DNA from: Polytrichum commune | Lineage: Eukaryota; Streptophyta; Polytrichopsida; Polytrichales; Polytrichaceae | Length of the DNA: 64,000 nucleotides | Direction: 5' to 3' | Assembly (NCBI GenBank): GCA_950295325.1 | Contig: OX485803.1 | Span: 64,989,554 to 65,053,553, forward strand | Part shown: piece by piece, positions 60,305 to 64,000 of the stretch | How the letters are laid out: the number at the start of each line of letters is the position of its first letter | Position numbering within the stretch: the stretch's first letter is position 1 | Translations under genes and position numbers: made by a program | Notes under the pieces: generated by a model | What the model was told of the DNA's origin: nothing | Seen by the model: the letters and a program-made list of their open reading frames with translations, nothing else | The model's database searches: none

Positions 60305-60670
60305 TCTTGAACACTGTTCACCGGTGATCGGGGAGATTTTGGGGCATAATTGGTTGAGATCCGAGTGTTTGCAAGTCCAACCGGTTACATGTCGATGACA
60401 TCCTTCGGTTTTTCCTATATTAATTTGAGGTATATTCTTCCATAGATTCCTCTAAAATGCATCGGTAATTTTCCTGCAGTCTTCAACAACTTCAACCGGT
60501 CATTTCTCAAACTCAACCGGTTCATCTGTAACTAACCGCTGGTTCTCCCCGGTCATAGGTTATCACAGATGAGCCGGTGGAGTTTGAGAAAATGGCCGGT
60601 TGACGTTCAAGATTTCAAGGAAATATACTGATCGTTTTATAGGAATCTATGGAAGAATATACCTCAATTC
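60305..60670 (+). repeat. Dispersed repeat R5, forward copy with an adjoining inverted segment
   Basis: The first part (60305-60560) follows the forward copy at 54056-54310, including 'aagtccaaccggttacat' and 'tcaaccggttcatctgtaac'. The second part (60565-60670) is its inverse ('gccggttgacgttcaaga', 'aggaatctatggaagaatat'), so the copy is head-to-head. Confidence 0.7.
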
Positions 60671-61938
60671 CTGCAGAAGACTTGAAAGATGTAAAACGCC
60701 GCCTCGTACACCACATGCTTTGGGATTGTAAAGAAGAAAAAAAGAAAAAAAGGAAAAAATAAAAATCAACATGTGTTCATGGGTCTCATGAAGTTACCTA
60801 CGGACGGGTCATTATTGATATTCACTAGGCATAGGATTTTTTTAATGTTTTCTTATGTTTATAATGTTTTAGCTGTGCAAACGTAAATGTGAACGGTAAA
60901 CGCTTGGTATATATCTCATTCCCAATGTCCAAATAGTATGTGATATTGTATGGTTGTTTACATGATAACAATATATGAGTTTGGGATGAGAGTTTCTAAT
61001 TCAATGACCCGGAATGTGATAGTGACAACCAAAGAAAAGAATAATGTGAGATTGATAACCGAGATGGAGAACCACCAATTCGAGGTCTAGTAATGTTATC
61101 AAATAAATGATTGTCCAACAAAATGCCCAACTTTCAACAAGTTTGGAAACGTGAATAGAATAGAAGGCTTCAAAACCAACCAACGTGAACTAACAACCTC
61201 TCATCACTGGCGTATTGGAACGAAAGTAGGGGGAATTTCGCTCACTCTACAATCTTCTTGTATTCTACACCAAGTCTTTTTTTCTTCTTTTTTTTCTTTT
61301 TTTGTCTCTCCTTTCTCACTTGTAGTCATTGTGGAATTAACGTAGAAGCGCCTACATTGGGCACTTTGAGCACTTGAGACCATTAACATGTAAAAAATAG
61401 ATTGCAATTTTGCTTTGAAGAAGGCATGTGTCGTTTGGTTTTTTTTTGCATATATATGCTAGATATTTGAACTCCATTGATCATATTTAAGCCCTAATCA
61501 CGCGATGTTAGAATTTGATGAACTCAAATGCAGAAACCTCCTTTCGGTGTCGAAATTGGGCTCTTCTACGTTACTGCATACGTAATAACAAACAATACGG
61601 CCACAACTTGCACTTGTGATTATTTTTCTTTACGAAACCCATTTTGAGTGCCGTAGTGAGGGGCTGATCACACCGGGCAGTTCATACACCATCCGTCGGC
61701 ATCTCCGGCTCTAATAGTGTAAAAAGTGGTGGACCAACATCTAATTCTGAACATAATCCCCAACAATTTCACGGTTGGAACTGGACAGATAGTTTGGTGT
61801 GATCGGGGCATGAGAGTAGCGTTTTATCTGGAGAGTCCTCCAAACATGCGTGAAACTCACATAAAACTCTTTTGGATCCGGACTTTGTTAGAACTACCGA
61901 TTTTTCAAAACACTGCAGGCTCCACACTCTCCTGTCAC
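60671..61938. other. Spacer without a supportable gene
   Basis: Contains purine-rich (aaagaaaaaaagg) and pyrimidine-rich (cttcttttttttctttttttg) tracts near 60735 and 61285. No gene or element terminus is recognised. Confidence 0.5.
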
Positions 61939-61941
61939 TAA

Positions 61942-62453
61942 GCGCCACTTCACACACGAGCCAAGAGCCGTGACCATGAAATCGCGAGAGCCCAAAAGAA
62001 AGTGCCCAAAGGCTGTCCCAACCCACCTCCAAAATCATGTAGTGTGGTCACGGACCCTCAAGTGTAGTGTGAAGTCCTATGTGACTGGGCCCTCAACCCA
62101 AATGTTATTTCAACGAACTTCTATTCATGCGGGGTCCTCACACATGATAAAATACAACAAATCAACGGTTGTGAGCTTTCGGAGTGCCATGGTCTCCCGG
62201 TTTTTTGTGTTAGGCCTACCTCCAACATGCTGTTTTTGAAAAGAGTCCTAGTGACCATGAAACATGATCCATTCGATGCCATGTGGAAATCCACGTCGAC
62301 TTTACATCCATCTCGCACTCACTCACATGCTCCGTTGGTCCCTCAAGTGTACCAGTGTGAAGCGTGAACTTGGACCGGCTCCGCCTTTTCCACCAATGAG
62401 AGTGCTTGAAGTGTACTGGTCACGGGCTCGCATTCTTGTGTGTGAAGTGATAC
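61942..62453. mobile_element. Intact Harbinger/Tourist-like MITE (family H1), 512 bp
   Basis: The left end GCGCCACTTCACACACGAG pairs with the inverted right end 'gtgtgtgaagtgatac'. TAA flanks both sides (61939-61941 and 62454-62456). The interior is highly similar to the copy at 55137-55635. Confidence 0.9.
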
Positions 62454-62503
62454 TAACTTCAAAGCAAAAGTGCTGACAAATAAATTTATGCGAAGTCTTG
62501 TAC

Positions 62504-63318
62504 TACTAGAAAATATCATAACCCGTGAAAATAAGGTGATTCGCATTGAAGATCCGGTCTGACAATCATGAGATAATTTTCCAAGATAGACAAGAAGGAT
62601 TCATGAAGGATGCAAGTTGTTTCATATTTCTGTGCCCTATACAAAAAATGCTATAATCTTTCAAAGTGGAAAGTTGTCCAAACCCCTACTCGTTCACTAG
62701 ATTCTCCCTACACCGAACACGGTAATCTGCATTTCCATACAAGAACATCGCCTAAATCGGTTACCTCATGAGTACATGAACACTTGACTCCCATTGGCTA
62801 CACTAAGTGTACACGCATTGAAATTGTCGCCGAGCCATGATCCGTTTTAGAAATGGCACTTCACCATTATGACGACGGTCTAGTGCACGGCTAGAGGATG
62901 GTTAACGGGTTATGGTATGTATTTCTACTAGGCACCACGGGCCTTGGCTTGGTGGTTAGGGCTCATGGCCCCCAATGAGGAGGTTGTGGGTTCTACTCCC
63001 CATGCCGGCGTGGTGCTCACCACCTTAGTCCACCCAACTATGGTGGGGGGTCCTTGGACCTTGTTGTATGGGTACCTCAAAGCCCTTTGGGGGGATACCA
63101 TGTCCGGTATCTTCAAGGCACTAGTGGCTTGCTAGGAACTAGTATAGTGTGTCACTACAGTGCCCATCCTCGAAAGGGGAGAGTAGTATTGTCCCAATGT
63201 CCCCTTGTCTGGTGGGCATTGGATCATTGGCATTACGAACGGACACTTTATTCACGCCGGCCCCTTAAAAGGGACCGGAGTTTCTATCTATCTCATCTAT
63301 CTATGTATTTCTACCTTA
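62504..63318. mobile_element. TIR element of family T6, second copy, split by a SINE
   Basis: Collinear with 59512-59938 from 'gtgaaaataaggtgattcgc' to 'cggctagaggatggttaacg'. Its right terminus is displaced to 63305-63318 (tttctaccttag) by the SINE insertion. The left terminus is more eroded than in the first copy. Confidence 0.78.
62929..63301 (+). mobile_element. tRNA-derived SINE inserted in the T6 element
   Basis: The head is tRNA-like: box A TGGCTTGGTGG (62945-62955) and box B GGTTCTACTCC (62989-62999), with a spacing normal for a tRNA. It is flanked by a perfect 13-bp duplication, TATGTATTTCTAC (62916-62928 and 63302-63314). The 3' end is a (TCTA)n-type simple tail. About 373 bp, no coding capacity; it would have moved by borrowed LINE enzymes. 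The intact duplication suggests a fairly recent insertion. Confidence 0.88.
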
Positions 63319-63675
63319 GGCCCCCAACAAAATCCAACATAATCTTCTTCGCCAAGTGAATGCGATTGGATGTGGAGATGAAGAATTGTAGCAGCAGCAC
63401 TTTAGCTCCAACCCTAACTTGCTCGCCCGTCTCCACTCACAGCACGCTCATGGGAATATATTTTGTCTCGGGCTTGCTTTTGGACCCATGAAAAGTGAAG
63501 CCTCCATGGCTGCCTGTGTGGACTAATAATAAGCTCGCTCAATTGCCCACAAGTGTCAAGGCTACTCCTGATCCAATACTCGGGATACGATTCCGGCCAC
63601 GCACGTGTTCAAGTAGGCATGTGCCTAATTAAATAGATTGAGAAACGTAGGTACTCTACTCACATACGTACTATG

Positions 63676-63890
63676 TGAGAACTACGCTAATTAGTGTGGG
63701 TTCCCATTTGGAGTTCCGTGTTGCTATAAATAAATTTGTACCGACACTATCGTTTTTTTACCAACCAAGTTCGACCGTGTTTTTCAGTGTGCATCTTACC
63801 TACGTATGTTCTTTGGGGTAAAATATGATACTCTCGGTAAAATGTTATAGCAATGTGTGAATCCGAACGGTGATCCATCCTAATTAGATG
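63676..63890. mobile_element. MITE of family M2
   Basis: The ends 'ctaattagtgtgggttccc' and 'gatccatcctaattag' are inverted, with the family's inverted 'gttgctata' / 'tatagcaatgtgtgaatccg' block inside. Confidence 0.65.
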
Positions 63891-63904
63891 ACAAAATAAA
63901 CCCG

Positions 63905-64000
63905 GACTAGTGTCTGGGGCGATTTTTGGGCATAATCGGTCAAAATCGTAGTGTTCCCAAGTCCAACCGGTTACGTGTTAGAATCTTCCGGTTTATCTTC
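63905..64000 (+). repeat. Dispersed repeat R5, forward copy, cut by the window edge
   Basis: Has 'gggcgatttttgggcataat' and 'aagtccaaccggttacgtg', the first third of the repeat as at 60305. Confidence 0.7.

Overview
This is nuclear DNA of a land plant. The evidence is two intron-rich SUVH-type histone H3K9 methyltransferase genes with the SRA/pre-SET/SET/post-SET layout of SUVH4/KRYPTONITE, a ROTUNDIFOLIA4-LIKE/DEVIL small-peptide gene, canonical GT-AG introns, AT-rich spacers, and a dense load of TIR elements and a SINE. The clade cannot be fixed from the sequence; a large, repeat-rich genome is an inference from gene density.

Layout. 1-200 holds the end of a Harbinger-like MITE. 611-7902 (+) is SUVH4-like gene A: 15 exons that splice in frame to 814 codons. 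13355-26267 (+) is gene B, a diverged tandem duplicate: 14 exons, 650 codons, matching exon boundaries, with introns swollen by MITEs. 28020-28732 is a TIR element of about 0.7 kb. 31154-43613 is a 12.46-kb DNA transposon with inverted ends rich in GAGCGGT-type repeats and an apparent 8-bp target duplication. 47210-47431 (-) is the RTFL/DVL gene with a long, repeat-containing leader. 48.7-64 kb has no gene I can support and is built from several MITE families, a fold-back repeat, microsatellites and a tRNA-derived SINE nested in a MITE.

The most interesting object is the 12.46-kb transposon. Its left half encodes, on the minus strand, a MULE-class transposase: GCM/WRKY-like zinc module, RNase H-like core, SWIM finger, and one in-frame amber codon. 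Its right half encodes, divergently, a multi-exon protein that I read as a ParB-like domain followed by a circularly permuted (beta-type) DNA methyltransferase-like domain. That gene is decayed by several stops and frameshifts, many in homopolymers. Its third intron carries ten copies of a palindrome with core GTGGCCGTTAACGGCCAC, eight of them spaced about 105-107 bp apart. A transposase, a ParB/methyltransferase-like accessory protein and an ordered palindrome array in one plant element form a cargo combination I do not recognise as described.

The SUVH genes write H3K9 methylation and read methylated DNA through the SRA domain, so genes that silence transposons sit next to a transposon that once carried its own DNA-modification-like protein. 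That proximity may be coincidence.
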